Notes: generated from the letters alone by a model not told the origin. DNA of 64,000 nt from Breviolum minutum Mf 1.05b.01 (GCA_000507305.1 DF239394.1:1-64000), one strand, 5' to 3'; shown: positions 10,639-22,568, counted from the stretch's first letter. Program-made: numbers and translations.

Positions 10639-10766
10639 CTGAAACTAACAGCAAACGCCCCCTGAAAATGGAGGAAGTTGGAAGTTGGAAGATGATTCGT
10701 TTCCTTTTTTTGGGTTCATGCCTTTTTTTAGGGGGCAACGGTATGTTAGTTTTAGGGAGGTGTATT
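10631..10766. mobile_element. Family D palindromic element
   Basis: ACCCTCCCTGAAACTAACAG at the left and ATGTTAGTTTTAGGGAGG at the right, with mirrored GCCCCCTGAAAATGG and AGGGGGCAAC. Its minus-strand end contains the acceptor of the exon at 10602-10638. Confidence 0.75.
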
Positions 10767-11136
10767 CTCTTCAGTTCGGGGGCGATACACTCAGGTTCCC
10801 ATTTTTCTTTTCTCCATACCCTGGATTCATGATGGCTGGTCGACCTACCCCCCAACCCAACGTACCCCTCCAGATATAAGGCCTTAGTAAACCCTTATTA
10901 ACAATTGGTTTCCCTTAATAAGGCCCTAACTATTACACCCTTATTTCTGGGGATGGGGTACGTGGGTGGTACGTTAGGGGGAGGGGGATAGGTTGACGAC
11001 TAGCCATGAATTTCAGGGACCCCAGGCCATTGGCGCTTCTTCCCCAGGCCCCGGAAGGACCTTGGTGGGTCTTCCTGGGTCTTCCTGGGTGGATTTTGGA
11101 GTTAACTTCCTTCCTGGGAATCACATATTCCCCTCC

Positions 11137-11305
11137 TTGGATGTCGTTGTTGGAAGTTAGGATCAATGGCTGGAAAAAAGTGGGTTATAACTCCCGCAAC
11201 AAAAACTCCATGTATTAGTAGGTCCCAATATACTCCATTGTAGGTCTGTAGGTTATGATAAACCCATTTACTAACCATTCACGAACTTCCAACGGGACAT
11301 CCAAA
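11137..11305. mobile_element. Family J palindromic element
   Basis: TGGATGTCGTTGTTGGAAG at the left mirrors CTTCCAACGGGACATCCA at the right, with TTACTAACCATTC-type inner words. Copies also lie at 23831-23952 and 53636-53753. Confidence 0.65.
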
Positions 11306-11691
11306 TACCCAAGCTATGTTTGAAGACGATTTTTCTTTTCCCCCAGGTGGGATATCTTAGTCTCTGAGGGGGAATTGAAGAATTCACATTCCGTTCATGG
11401 CATTTCAATACCCCATTCCATTGAATAGGTCAACCCCTTCCCATTTTTGTGAAGGAAATGGAACACGTAATTTTATTTCTTTGTATTTCAAGACAACACC
11501 TTGGGCATTTTCGTTCATCGATTTGGAGCCCTACGTTCTATCGATTTGGAGCCCTGAAATTTAAACATTGAAATATTCCTGAACATTTCAGAACCAATGG
11601 TTCTCCCCTGAACTAGCCATGTTTGAAAGGAGAAACATGTTCGAAACCATCTTTTTTTGGTATCTATGTTCGATTTCGGGGGTGTAGTTTT

Positions 11692-11805
11692 CTAGTTGGT
11701 GGTTTCAACCAACCCCTTTGAAAAATATGCTCGTCAAATTGGGTTCATCTTCCCCAAGGATCGGGGTGAAAATAAAAAATAATTGAGTTGCCACCACCTA
11801 GTTTT
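11692..11805. mobile_element. Family A palindromic element
   Basis: CTAGTTGGTGGTTTCAACC at the left and TTGAGTTGCCACCACCTAG at the right, with the family core. Confidence 0.75.
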
Positions 11806-12126
11806 TTATGTTTTTTTTTCATCCAGCGAATCCATGGGGTCGGTCAGTCGGTAAGAAATGGCATGGGACTCGCACGCCGCTACGGTGTTTCCCATCATGT
11901 CCCATCTAAGACACCCGTGAGAGTAGATTTTCAAAAAGGAGGCAACCATCTAATCTAGGCAAGTTTTGGAAATAATTCCACCCCCACCTGAATTTCTCAG
12001 AGAAAAAATTGGGGCCGGAAGTCCCACGCCTTCCCTTTCTTTTCACCTCCGCATTTTTTTTCGGGGGAAAAATCACCAACCTCCGACTTGGCTGGGCCGA
12101 TCTGCCAACCCACTAAGGCGACCCAC

Positions 12127-12183
12127 CGAGTCCATCTGAGGAAGGCTTTCAAGGACTTCTTCCAAGGTTCGGTCCATGTCGGC
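12127..12183 (-). CDS. Candidate exon
   Basis: 19 codons (ADMDRTLEEVLESLPQMDS) between TTGTCTTCAAG and TCG|GTGGGTCG, phase 0 at both ends, acidic and helical in character. Function unknown. Confidence 0.5.
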
Positions 12184-12237
12184 CTTGAAGACAACAAGGC
12201 CCCATTAGGGATACAAAAGGTGCAAGTGATACAACTA

Positions 12238-12358
12238 TGGTTAGTTAGGTGGTTGAAGTTTCAACCCAATTTGATAAAATATGCGCAAGTCAAATTGGAT
12301 GATTTAGCCAGGTAGTAGCAGGGTAAGCATATATAACATGTTTGAAACCACCATCCAG
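12238..12358. mobile_element. Family A palindromic element
   Basis: TTAGGTGGTTGAAGTTTCAAC at the left and TTTGAAACCACCATCCAG at the right. Confidence 0.6.
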
Positions 12359-13055
12359 TACACTGGATCTTAACAAAAATCCCATCTCATACCATGATGG
12401 ATTCGAAAAGATTAGAACATTTCACGGGGGCATTGTGTGTGAGTTACACCCCCCAAAGTATGCAAACGTTGACATAAAATGCACTCCCCCAAAGTATGCA
12501 AAAGGTGCCATAAAATTTCAAAATATCTTTCTCTTAGGAAGCTAAAGTCAGATCCAAAGCCTTTGATAGCCATGTAGTTTTTGGAGACCTGGAGGACATA
12601 CCAGAAGGGTTTCTATGTTCGCGGGTAACCTGTGGAATGTTGCACACATAAATGCTAGTTGAATATATTTGCACTCCTGATGTTACCAATGATATTCCTT
12701 AGTCACATAAGTTACGTAAGGCAAAATTTGATGGTCAACATAATCTTGACGACGTGGACCCCTACGCGACCATGATACTGGTTCAGTAATCTCAATGGCA
12801 ATGTCTCACCATTCACTACTGGATCTTTTTGCTGGTGGGGAATGTCTACGGATGAATCGAAGGTAAATGTGGATTCACTCTACTATTTCAATCCAAAAGA
12901 GCACCACCTCCCGCCAAATTTACCGAAAATATGAACTTGGGCAAATTACCCTAAAAATAATTCCATATACATAATTCCTGGATGAAAAAAGGGGCCTTTT
13001 TTTGGGGAGGATTCCCTTTCCCCCAAACCACCTTTTGGGAGAATTCCCACGCCAC

Positions 13056-13185
13056 CTGGTCGAGTACTCGCACTGGTACGGTCACAGCGTTGGAAAGCAC
13101 ACCTGAAAACAAAAACGCGACCAATACCTTGATGTGGTGTCGGAATGTGGTTCCGGCATTAACATAAACCCACAGAAATTGGTTC
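13056..13185 (-). CDS. Exon encoding a predicted membrane segment; acceptor from a family A element
   Basis: One base plus 43 codons from ACCACCAGGTAG|G to CAG|GTGGCG. It reads NQFLWVYVNAGTTFRHHIK, then VLVAFLFSGVLSNAVTVPV and RVLDQ. The hydrophobic stretch is flanked by basic residues, as expected of a transmembrane helix. The acceptor is the terminal repeat of the family A element at 13186-13290. Function unknown. Confidence 0.6.
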
Positions 13186-13290
13186 CTACCTGGTGGTTGA
13201 GTTGAACCAACCCATTTGTTTTACACATATTAGTCATTAGTTGGTTTGGAAGATTTCCCCAAGGTTTGGGGTGAAAATAAAACATGTTTA
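13186..13290. mobile_element. Family A element supplying an acceptor
   Basis: CTACCTGGTGGTTGAGTTG at the left. The right arm is eroded (AAACATGTTTAACATTCC). Confidence 0.6.
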
Positions 13291-14026
13291 ACATTCCCAC
13301 ACTGTTGTTTTTTTTTGGGAACCCGTATCGCAGATTTTGTTTCAAAACCGAGGCGTTTCATCAACTTATTCAGTCGGGAGTGGCATGGGCCAATAGGAGA
13401 TATGTCAGCTGTCACTTGTCTAGACATCAACCTGGTATCAAAACAAACTCTTGACATAGGAGGGCATAGTCACGTTCAAAACTGCTGGAGATGATCATTC
13501 GGAGGCTTTGCTCTGAATTGCCAGGCAAGCAAATCATCCTGAAAAGCTATTCCTTGTCAATCAAATAAAAGATTACCAAGGGCTTAATCACAAAGGTAAA
13601 GATTCACCTGCATGGTGATGCAAATCATAACTTCTATGTACCTGTGATTGAGGCCACCCATTCTGGTTGTCTTGATGTTGAGCTATGTATATGTATATAT
13701 AGCTATACAAGAACATGCCTTCTTGATGAAGCAAAACATGACACAAAAAGCAAGTATGTAAGATGATGTAGCATGTTTTCTTTATGTAGGGACATTGGCC
13801 ATTAGCTATTCTCTATAGCATTTGGATCTTTCAGCAACTGTCCATCAACTGTCTTATGGCCCGTGACCTCACTGAATACAAGCCATCTCCGTCCTTGCCT
13901 TCAGCGAAAGTATCCTCACAAGGCAAATCATGGCAGTGATCTAGGGATCCGTTGAATGCTAGCCAGCGATCGATCTGAATGCATATGTAAAATTTGCCAC
14001 ACGTGGAATTGCCCCAAACTAATTAC

Positions 14027-14116
14027 CCTCCAGGAAACTAACATATCCCCCAAAATGGCATTTTGAAGATGATTTTCCTTTTCCCAAGGTGGGATATGTT
14101 AATCCCCTGGAGGGTA
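14027..14116. mobile_element. Family H palindromic element
   Basis: CCTCCAGGAAACTAACATAT at the left and TATGTTAATCCCCTGGAGGG at the right, with AGATGATTTTCCTTTTCCC inside. Confidence 0.75.
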
Positions 14117-14315
14117 TAGCCCACACAGCCACAAGTCAACTCACAGATGAGACATCTCAGCCGCAATCCATCGGTCGTTCGGTCCTCTAGCAATGGTGCA
14201 ACCTCAGTATTTTAGTGTTGGTTTCAAGGGTGGCCATCTGATCTAACAACCTCTGGCTGAATTTGAAACGATATTAAAAGACATGAACATTATATAGAAT
14301 TCATATTATTGACTG

Positions 14316-14404
14316 GTTGGTGGTTTCAACCCATCTGAAAGATATTAGTCCAATTGGATCATTTCGGGGCGAAAAAAAAGAATCTTTGAGTTGCCACCAC
14401 CTAG
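14316..14404. mobile_element. Family A palindromic element
   Basis: TGGTTGGTGGTTTCAACCC at the left and TTTGAGTTGCCACCACCTAG at the right. Confidence 0.75.
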
Positions 14405-14924
14405 TTGCTACCCACCCCTCCCCGGAGAAAAACACATAAGTTGGGACCCCAAAACAAAGGTTCTGGGGAAATTCAGTTGGTTGAATGTTTTGGGGAAGTA
14501 CTATTCACCATGCAAGTTCTTCCGCTGTTCTCAACTTGTACCAGTGATGTCAAGGTTGGTTTGTGTCAAATCGTGCTACCGGTAGTTTTGTTGACGTTCA
14601 GGGGCAGTCCATGCCTGTGAAATGCTTAAAGTCTTTGCGGTAAGGTGAAGAAGCGAAGCTCGAGCAATTCACATCGTTGAAGGCTGTATCGGTCTTAGGA
14701 AATCAACTACCCTCTGGTAAATTTCCTATGGAAACTGGGCCTTTAAAAGAGATGTAAATTTCCTATGGAAAAACAGGGGACTTTCCAGCCTGCCGGCCAT
14801 GTTAGCATTGAGTGGGAGTCCACTTAAATTCATACCAAGTTTGCAAGCCCCAAACAGGTCTCGTTCGTCCAACACTTTTGTTAAGATCCATTCCAACCAA
14901 CCAACCTCTTGTTCGCACTATCAT

Positions 14925-14934
14925 CATCATCATT

Positions 14935-14988
<54 letters not shown>

Positions 14989-15002
14989 TTCATCTTCATC
15001 AC
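14925..15002. repeat. (CAT)n microsatellite
   Basis: About twenty ATC/CAT units. Poly-His, poly-Ile and poly-Met open frames here are repeat artefacts. Confidence 0.95.
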
Positions 15003-15946
15003 TCGTCCTCACCCGAAACACAGGGTTCTTTTAAAGACTCAAGCTGAAAAACCCCAATAGAAATCCCACAAACTCATCAGCCACCAAGCGGCCAACGTTT
15101 CTAACTCATCGTCCGTCCAGCCGCCTACCACGACACCTTTCGCAAGGCACGGCGAGCATTCCCAAGTCACCAAAAACATATTGAAGCGATGCATTTTTTT
15201 CTACACCTTTTTGGTATTTTTGGTAGTGAAAATTACAAACATGAAATACCCTCTTGAAGTTTAACATAGTGAAAATAAGTCCAAACGCCCCGAAAGGAAA
15301 GGATCGTCTTCCTTTCCCATCCATTTTCAGGTGCGAACATGTTAATTTCAGGGAGAGTAAACGGTAAAAAGGGATGGTTTATTGTGGTTGTTGAACGAAA
15401 GTGTGTCTCAGGCAAATTGGCATTTTTTCACCCAGACTTTTTTATGACTTTTTTGCTTTTCTGAAAATGCGATGTTTTTCGTCATGTTGAAATAGGCGGC
15501 ATCCATTTCACCACATGAAATCAGATGTTATCAGATGTCAGGGGTGACAGTATTTCCCGAATTCCTCTAAACAAGTTGAGCTTGGGCTTGGAATGTGCAC
15601 TCCCCATGTCATACCAAACAAAAGAACGAAGGACCCCGGGTTCCCAGGAAGTAGATGTAGCATGATGTAGCTTTACTTCTTGGAACCCAGTCAACTCCCA
15701 TGTATTATTCTGAGAGAATGATTTCAACAATGCATGTTTTCATGATTTACCATAGAAGTCAAAACATGCGAATATTCAAAAATTAGAACACATTACCCTT
15801 CCCAAGCCTGCACTAAGATACAACTTTCTGGAAGAGGAACAAACATTATATAATGATGATATCAAATGAGATCCCAATTTGCTTCATTCATTTTTCAACT
15901 TGGCATTTTTCCTGGCATTACAGTTTTTCTTTTAAACGAACTACAC

Positions 15947-16046
15947 CCTGGAAGATTTAAGGTGAAACCTACCAATCACCCATTTAGAAAGGAAAATGAT
16001 CTTCCAACCCTCCATGATTATGTTCCATGTTAATCTTCAGGGGTGT
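15947..16046. mobile_element. Family E palindromic element
   Basis: ACACCCTGGAAGATTTAAGG at the left and TCCATGTTAATCTTCAGGGG at the right, with TTTAGAAAGGAAAATGATC in the core. Other copies lie at 19107, 32309, 35822 and 59772. Confidence 0.75.
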
Positions 16047-16165
16047 AGACAATTTAGGTTTAGTTTCCAATCTGAAACCTCCAAAGATGCCAGGAACCCC
16101 ACGCACCTAAAGGTCCAAAGGCAGCTGGAACCTTGGGTTTTCCAGCATGTTTTGATGGTTTTTGA

Positions 16166-16265
16166 TTGGGGTCATTATATTGCCAACCCAAACAATGCGC
16201 TGCTAAGGGGAAATCCCTCAAATTTACCATGTGTATTGTTTGATCCCCCCAAAATAAATGGGTAA
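16166..16265. mobile_element. Family L repeat, copy 1
   Basis: Shares TCATTATATTGCCA, CCCAAACAATG, AAATCCCTCAAA and GGGTAATCTA with 63766-63870. Weak inverted-repeat character. Confidence 0.6.
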
Positions 16266-16814
16266 TCTACTGATCCCTGTTTGATGAGCCCTTTCCAGAG
16301 TTATGACAAATCATGGATTGCGACTATCCTCCTGCATGAATCACCAAGATTAGACATATACACATATCTGGGACCAGAAACATCCATGTATTAAGTGGTT
16401 GATCAATCGGACGATTCCAAATCTTATCATAGGTTATTGTTGTTTAAACAAACATCCATTGCAAACTGTTCGTTTAGGGTACGAGGTAAACATGATCACC
16501 CCGAGATAGCTTGCAACATGTAGTGGATCGTCCATTTCCCACCGTTTCCCGTGACGAATAGATTGAATAAGCATGGTGAGCTATCAACTATCCATGTAAC
16601 AATCAATTATCAATCATCTAAACGATCAATAATCTATCAAGTATCAACCATCTACTTTAAACATCCCATTAACTACCAAGTGAACCACTTCCGAATTTCA
16701 AGAAATATATATGAACTAGCATGAAAAACCATCTGAATGATCCTTACCTACCTAACTTACACCTAATAAGGTTATTTCATCATTTAAATCCATCCCTTTC
16801 CGACATGTTCTTTT

Positions 16815-16977
16815 TTATTGGAAGTTCCCCCCCATGGAAATCCCATCAGTAGCCGGTAGCCTAGGCACCAAATCTTCCGAGGCAGAATTACCACCAAGCT
16901 GATAGAACTTTCCACCTGGACGTCGGTGGTTTTTGTTTGTGTTGGTGACAGGTCTGGCTGCCCTGAAAAACATCACA
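16815..16977 (-). CDS. Candidate exon
   Basis: After TGTTTTTCAG the minus frame reads ARPVTNTNKNHRRPGGKFYQ, then LGGNSASEDLVPRLPATDG. A plausible donor lies near the lower end. Low-complexity, hydrophilic and unrecognised. Confidence 0.4.
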
Positions 16978-17843
16978 CGCCAAACAAACAGCTGCAGAAA
17001 CAAAAAACGTATCACGTGTTTTTTTTTTTTAAAAACTGCGCTGATGTTGGAAAAAACTACCAGCCAACTTGCGTCTTTTCAGGTTCTTTTGCCCAATTTT
17101 GATTACTTTGTACCAATAGATCCAAAAGACTTTGGCATTCTAAGAAGTGACATTACCTTTTCCATGTCCAGCGTACTTTGTGTTCAAGTAGAGGGACGCC
17201 CACACCTAAGCAGTCCACTCATCTCAAATAAATCCCATACTATCCATGCATGGTATATTTACCTAGATTTACCATAAACATCAACCATTCATGGATCGGT
17301 AAATATACCATTCCCATGGATCCAAAAAAGTCCAGGACGTTTTTTTGCATCTCCTCGGTTTATTTCAAATCCGTACCATGTCAACTTACTTCATTTGGCC
17401 AACTTCGGTAGCTCTTCATGATTTATCGACATGTTTCAAGGTTTTTTTTTCGCCACCAAAATTGATTTTCTACAAAATCCCCGGCCAATAAGCGTCCATA
17501 TAAATTGGACCCTTTACGTTTGGGATTCCTTTCTCTAAATTCTTAGCCTTCTCCAGCGTCTCCCCAAAAAACGCGAAGCCATGACCCACATCTCACAAAA
17601 CAACAGGCAGTCACCTTCATCTGCTTGTCTCGCGCTGAGACGTCTGGAGCGTTGATGCCTCAAGTGCCTGGTGGTTGCAGTCAGCTGTTTTCCTGCTGTG
17701 TTGTGCCCCAGGACGAGTCTTTTTCTGCTTCACTTTCATGAAAAAGGTTGCGGGATCCTGTGACTCTCTGCAATATCTACAGTATATACCTGCATGGTAT
17801 ACAAGTGGCATGCCAATTGATCAATTAGGTGATTAGATGCTAC

Positions 17844-18010
17844 TTACCATCTTCCCTGAACCATAAACTTCGTTGGTATTTTGCAAAATGCGTGTGTAAA
17901 TTGGGTAAAAAACAATGCGATCAACTTGAAGTTGCATTCCATCGGAACGACCAAACAAAGTAGCAAAGATCTATTGACCGCGCGAGTGAAATCCGAAAAA
18001 ACTGCACATT
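17844..18010 (-). CDS. Candidate exon with a hydrophobic stretch
   Basis: A minus frame reads FSDFTRAVNRSLLLCLVVPM, then CNFKLIALFFTQFTHAFCK. It could encode a membrane segment. A second minus frame is also open, so the reading frame is uncertain. Confidence 0.35.
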
Positions 18011-18099
18011 CCCTGCGAAATCTAAGGGCACAACCCCCACCCCCTCCCAAAGAAATAAGGCCTAACTACATGGTCATGAAACCCGTCATTGTCCTTAAA

Positions 18100-18289
18100 T
18101 CATGCCCTTTTTGAGGCCTTCCTTTTCCAACAAGGAATCGTGGCATTGGGGGTGTGGGATGATACTTCAAGCCTCAGGACACTGGGTGCAACGGCGGCCA
18201 AGACCTCGGCCGAAGGAAGATTGAACCGTGGGAATTTTTGACCTTTGCCACGGACGGAATGTTCAATGTTCTCCCGGTTGATGACATCA
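18100..18289 (-). CDS. Candidate exon of an unidentified gene
   Basis: After TTGTTTTTAG an open frame of about 62 codons reads DVINRENIEHSVRGKGQKF, then PSAEVLAAVAPSVLRLEVS, up to a stop. Codon first positions are G-rich, as expected of coding DNA. The donor is not obvious. Function unknown. Confidence 0.5.
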
Positions 18290-18519
18290 CTAAAAACAAC
18301 AAAAGAGGGGGTTGAAAATGGTTTCGAAGAAATTTACAACAGACCACTGGAACAAGCCCCAGGTACCCCAAAATACAAATATGAAAGGATTTCCTTCATA
18401 AACAGGCAGTTGAGGGTCTGGGGTATGTTCCAGGGGTCTGTTGGAGTTTCTTGAGATGGTTGAAACAAATCGATACAAATCATATCAATTGGTTTCATCA
18501 TTTGTTTGATCGCTAATTA

Positions 18520-18674
18520 GTGGTTGAACCAACCCTTTTGAAAAATATGCAACCGTCAAAATGGGTTCATCTTCCCCAAGGATCGGGGTGAACATTGAAA
18601 CCATTTGTCACCATTTCTCGGACACACCAGGTGAGCTGCGCAAACCTTGGTGCTAATATTTGAAACCACCATCT
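18520..18674. mobile_element. Family A element with internal insertion
   Basis: TAGTGGTTGAACCAACCC at the left and ATTTGAAACCACCATCTGG at the right. About 50 extra bases sit before the right arm. Confidence 0.6.
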
Positions 18675-18976
18675 GGATCGTTTTCTAATTTCACTGCTCT
18701 TTTTGGATGAGTTTTTTCACTGAAGATGACAGTCTTGAACCTTCAACTTGATGTTTGGTCTTGTGGAGGACAAAAGCGTCTCGCAAAAAACACACGTGAA
18801 TTTCATTGGTTTCCTGCATACACATGCTATAATCTTCTATCCTGTATACTGCATATCTATCATAAAATCAATAAGAATATCATAATATGTATATCAAAAA
18901 ACAAAACATGTATATATGTATATATGAAACAAACTGTCATTGCAACTGCAACACTTGTGCCAGTGTATAATATTTA

Positions 18977-19091
18977 AAGGTGAAACTCAACTGAACTGGA
19001 GGGTTTTTCATTGATCGCAGCTTTTGACAAAGGGGCTGGTGTAGCTCGCTGCCAACCTGGCTGGTTGGCACCCAGCAACAACCCCTGGCCC
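18977..19091 (-). CDS. Candidate exon
   Basis: After AAGACTTTAG the frame reads GQGLLLGANQPGWQRATPAP, then LSKAAINEKPSSSVEFH. The donor is uncertain. It lies directly beside the family E element at 19107-19214. Confidence 0.45.
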
Positions 19092-19106
19092 CTAAAGTCT
19101 TGATTA

Positions 19107-19214
19107 CACCCCTGACAATTAACATGGAACACAATAGTGAAGGTTTGGATGATTTTATATTTCCTTTTCAAACAGGTGATTTTCAGGTTCCATGTTAATT
19201 TTCCAGGGGGTAAA
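19107..19214. mobile_element. Family E palindromic element
   Basis: TACACCCCTGACAATTAACA at the left and TCCATGTTAATTTTCCAGG at the right. Confidence 0.75.
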
Positions 19215-19999
19215 CAAGAGGGATTCAGATTTCGAGGCTTATCATTACGTATCATCGGAGCCATGACAATAACCCGGCCTCACTTTCCATGAAATCCTGG
19301 TGCTCATAATGGATTCTCAGAATCCCCCCAAAGAAGGGGTAGTACAATCCCTTGTATACCCAAAACAACCAGGTTTCCCTTTCATTGCTCATCTGGTTTA
19401 GTGAAGCTAAAAGAACTAAATATGAATAAAATTAACATACCAATGTTTAAGATCTGATGAGATTCCTGATGTATCCCACGCAACCATTCTTTTGTAACAC
19501 CGAACCCTATATATATATACACATATATTTAAATGAAAAAATATGAGACACATTTGTATGCAACTAAATACATGGAACATAACCACAATATATATGCATA
19601 TCTACTCAAATCTAATTCATGGTAAAACGAGACATGTCATGCGGATTCGTTCATTCAAACTCAAACAAAGCATAGTATAAACATATAGAAATTGAAGGAA
19701 ATTCAAATACGTTCCCAGGTATCATTGATACAATTCTTTGAAACAAACAAATGAATGTGGTGATGTAAAAGTGTCAATGCGCATTCAACGATTCAAAAAA
19801 GCATGTCCCAGCGTACCTCCATGTCGGGGGGACTTGCTCACTGCGGCTTTAGAAGGCACGAAATGTTTCACAGCCTACATAGCGGAATGAAGGAAAACAA
19901 TCAGCACAAGGTAACAGGATGGAAAAAAAACTATGACATATGATCAGGTCTACGTGGTTATGGCGACCACAATTTTTTAGGTGTATGTTTAGACTATTT

Positions 20000-20100
20000 A
20001 CTAGTTGTTGCTTTCAACCCAGTTGAATAACCATAGCCACATTGGATCATTTCCCCAAGTAGGAGTGAACATCAAAAATATTTGAGTTGCCACCACCTGC
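20000..20100. mobile_element. Family A element beside a family C element
   Basis: CTAGTTGTTGCTTTCAACCC at the left and TTTGAGTTGCCACCACCTG at the right. It abuts the family C element at 20101-20198, so one inferred intron contains two elements in tandem. Confidence 0.7.
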
Positions 20101-20198
20101 TGCTGATGGACAAAATCCTGCACCACCAAGGATGATGATTATCCCATTATTTATAGGGTTTTAACCATCCCAGGTGGTGCAGGATTTTGTCCATCAAC
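20101..20198. mobile_element. Family C element supplying a splice donor
   Basis: On the minus strand it starts GTTGATGGACAAAATCCTG and ends GTCCATCAGCAG. The exon at 20199-20354 ends exactly at its first base. Confidence 0.7.
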
Positions 20199-20354
20199 AG
20201 TAGTTTAGTATTGCTACAAGCTAGATCCCTTTTGGGGGCCCAATTTCGAGCCACACCCTGGGACTTTTCAGAGGGAAGGAGGGAGCCATCAGCAAAAACG
20301 CGGCCATGTGCAACATCTAAAGTCACGGCGAAGTAAGCAGCCCACAAACTGTTC
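20199..20354 (-). CDS. Exon of an unidentified gene, ending on a family C element
   Basis: One base, 51 codons and two bases from GGATAG to CT|GTTGATGG. The translation includes NSLWAAYFAVTLDVAHGRVF, then PSEKSQGVARNWAPKRDL. The whole donor (GTTGATGG) is the terminal repeat of the adjacent element. Function unknown. Confidence 0.6.
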
Positions 20355-20363
20355 CTATCCATA

Positions 20364-20457
20364 ACCCATAGGATCCATGGGACTGGAATATTTACCTACA
20401 TTTACCATCAATTTATGCCGAATGTAGGCTAAATACTCCAGTTGTATGGGGATCTGG
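20364..20457. mobile_element. Family B palindromic element
   Basis: CCCATAGGATCCATGGGACTG at the left, with TATTTACCTACATTTACC mirrored by GAATGTAGGCTAAATACTCC. Confidence 0.7.
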
Positions 20458-20744
20458 GTCAAACGTACAAATGCTTGGCAGTTTTTTTTTGATCGTTTGC
20501 ATTCAAAAACCTCCATTTGGTCGTTTCAAAATGAAGAGATTGGTTTTCAATCCAAGCCTTAGCCCTCACCAAACATATTTGGAAATCCCGAAAATGTCTA
20601 CTCAACTATCCTTTGAAGACATTTAGTCTATATCTATACAAAATATATATACATATGAAATCATACATATACATAAATATGTATATATACAAATATATCA
20701 TATATAGAAAATCCACCCAAATAATGTCTATTTTTCATAACATC

Positions 20745-20960
20745 TCAATACCTCCATCATTTTTTCCCATCGAATCTGATCCTGGTTGGCGAAAATCCCA
20801 TGCAGGCAAAGAGCCATTGCCGAAGAGCTTCGGCTCAACAGAAACTGAACAACCCTCTGGCGAACCAACATAGCTGGCTGGAATATCACCATTTTTAATA
20901 ATAGGATATACATCTTCAAGCCGGGTCCATTTTCCATTGCTATTTCCGGAGTTAAGGATT
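20745..20960 (-). CDS. Candidate exon
   Basis: A minus frame of about 70 codons reads RILNSGNSNGKWTRLEDVYP, then IIKNGDIPASYVGSPEGC and EPKLFGNGSLPAWDFRQPG. Its composition is glycine- and serine-rich, and it looks like an extracellular or linker region. Exon ends are not resolved. A second minus frame is also open. Confidence 0.5.
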
Positions 20961-21076
20961 CGCTTTGAATTGAATCATTCCCTTGTAAGTTTTGAAGAAG
21001 CATGAATAACACTTAAAAAAAAAGTAGGACTGCCTAAACATGTTCTTGGGTACACGAAATGAGAATCTATTTTCTT

Positions 21077-21240
21077 CTAAATTAAAGATCTGTTTTCTGC
21101 TATGTCTTGGGTCATGGCCAAGCGACCTGATGCGTGGAGCGGGCCAAGTTGCTGCGAAAAAAATGCTGTTAGAACCTTTGGATCAAACAGCTGCGCTGTG
21201 CGTTTTTTGGAGTTTCCAATAAAATATACAGTCAATGTTG
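21077..21240 (-). CDS. Candidate exon
   Basis: A minus frame reads STLTVYFIGNSKKRTAQLFD, then PKVLTAFFSQQLGPLHASG. A TTTTTTTCGCAG sequence inside could be an acceptor, so part of this may be intron. Function unknown. Confidence 0.35.
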
Positions 21241-21321
21241 ACAACATCCCCGGTTGTTTCGGGGGGAAGTGACAAGATGTTTTGTGGCAATTTATGACAC
21301 TTTTTTCAGTTCCCACTTACA

Positions 21322-21500
21322 AATAGTGAAACTCAAAGAAAGGTTGGCGTTGAGTTTCATCCAAGGTGGTGATTACACGACTGGTTAAGGGTAAAACATT
21401 GCACATCATAGATGCAAAGGACCTGTGGACCTGTGCAAAAACTAGAAAAACTTCGTTATTGGCATGTTGTAAAAACGGCTGTCTCATGAATATATTGGAC
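21322..21500 (-). CDS. Candidate exon with canonical GTAAGT donor
   Basis: The frame reads QHANNEVFLVFAQVHRSFA, then VLPLTSRVITTLDETQRQPF and EFHY, ending at CACTATTT|GTAAGTGG. The acceptor is not fixed. Function unknown. Confidence 0.45.
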
Positions 21501-22354
21501 ATTGTGCTTTGCTAACTAGTCACTTCCTGCTTCAGAAGTTAGAGTAAGATGGGCAAAATGTCAAAGTTACCATGGCACAGAAAATCGCTGTTTTTCCATC
21601 TATTTTAAATCATATGACTATGAACGTCGCAATATCGACGTCAAGACAAAAAACACACACACACAATAATCTGTGTAACCCGTGTAACCCCTATGAATAG
21701 CAATACATACAGCAACCATAGTCAAAAAGCGAATGCAAACAGGTGACTTGACCGACCCCAACAACCCTCCCGCTCAAAATATCTCGACATGGTGACGAAA
21801 GAAGCAACTTCCCTTTTCCCTCCATCATCTTGCGTTAACCCACGACGTTTCGCGACCGTCGTTTTTTGCTGCGTCGACATTTGCCGACCGCCTGTGGACC
21901 TGCAAAGTTGGAGGTTGGAGATTGCTGATGTTGATATGCTGACATATTCCTGGATAGAATTGGATACTCAGTTCTTGAATGTATACACAATCAAAAATAT
22001 ACATACATACATAATAAGTTCTATCATACCAGTATTTAGATTTAGATACAATATACCAGTAGTGCCCGGACAAGCCGGGGGCGGAAGTTTCCAAAAGGAA
22101 AAGAACTATATAGCACAGAAAGAATTTGCCTATAGAATGTGCGCAAGGCGACCGACCAGCGCGATGCCCAAATCATTTCTTTGCTGTGAACGAGCCTTCT
22201 GCCGTTCCATGGTGGTGATGTTTTGTGCTTTGAAGTGAAGTGTTTTGATGTCTTGGTGTCTGTTGCGGGGTCAGGTCATGTGATGGTCACATCATTTGAT
22301 GCGATGTGATGGCTTGTTTTGTGTCATGTCACGTGATGAAATGCGATGTCATGG

Positions 22355-22562
22355 TGATGACCTGTACTACTCCAGTACTACTCTGTACTACAAAGTACTA
22401 CTCCAGTACTACCCTGTTCTACAAAGTACTACTCCAGTACTACTCTGTACTACAAAGTACTACTCCAATACTACCGTGAACAAGAAAGTACTAGTCCAGT
22501 ACTACTCTGTACTACAAAGTACTACTCCAATACTACTCCGTACTACAAATACTACTCCAGTA
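22355..22562. repeat. TACTACTCCAG / TACAAAG imperfect tandem array
   Basis: About ten imperfect repeats of TACTACTCCAGTACTAC and TGTACTACAAAG. The beginning of the same array is seen at 46328-46377. Confidence 0.9.
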
Positions 22563-22568
22563 CTACCT

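Noticed and set aside
14799..15060. Poly-His, poly-Met and poly-Ile frames
   Set aside because: They come from the CAT repeat.
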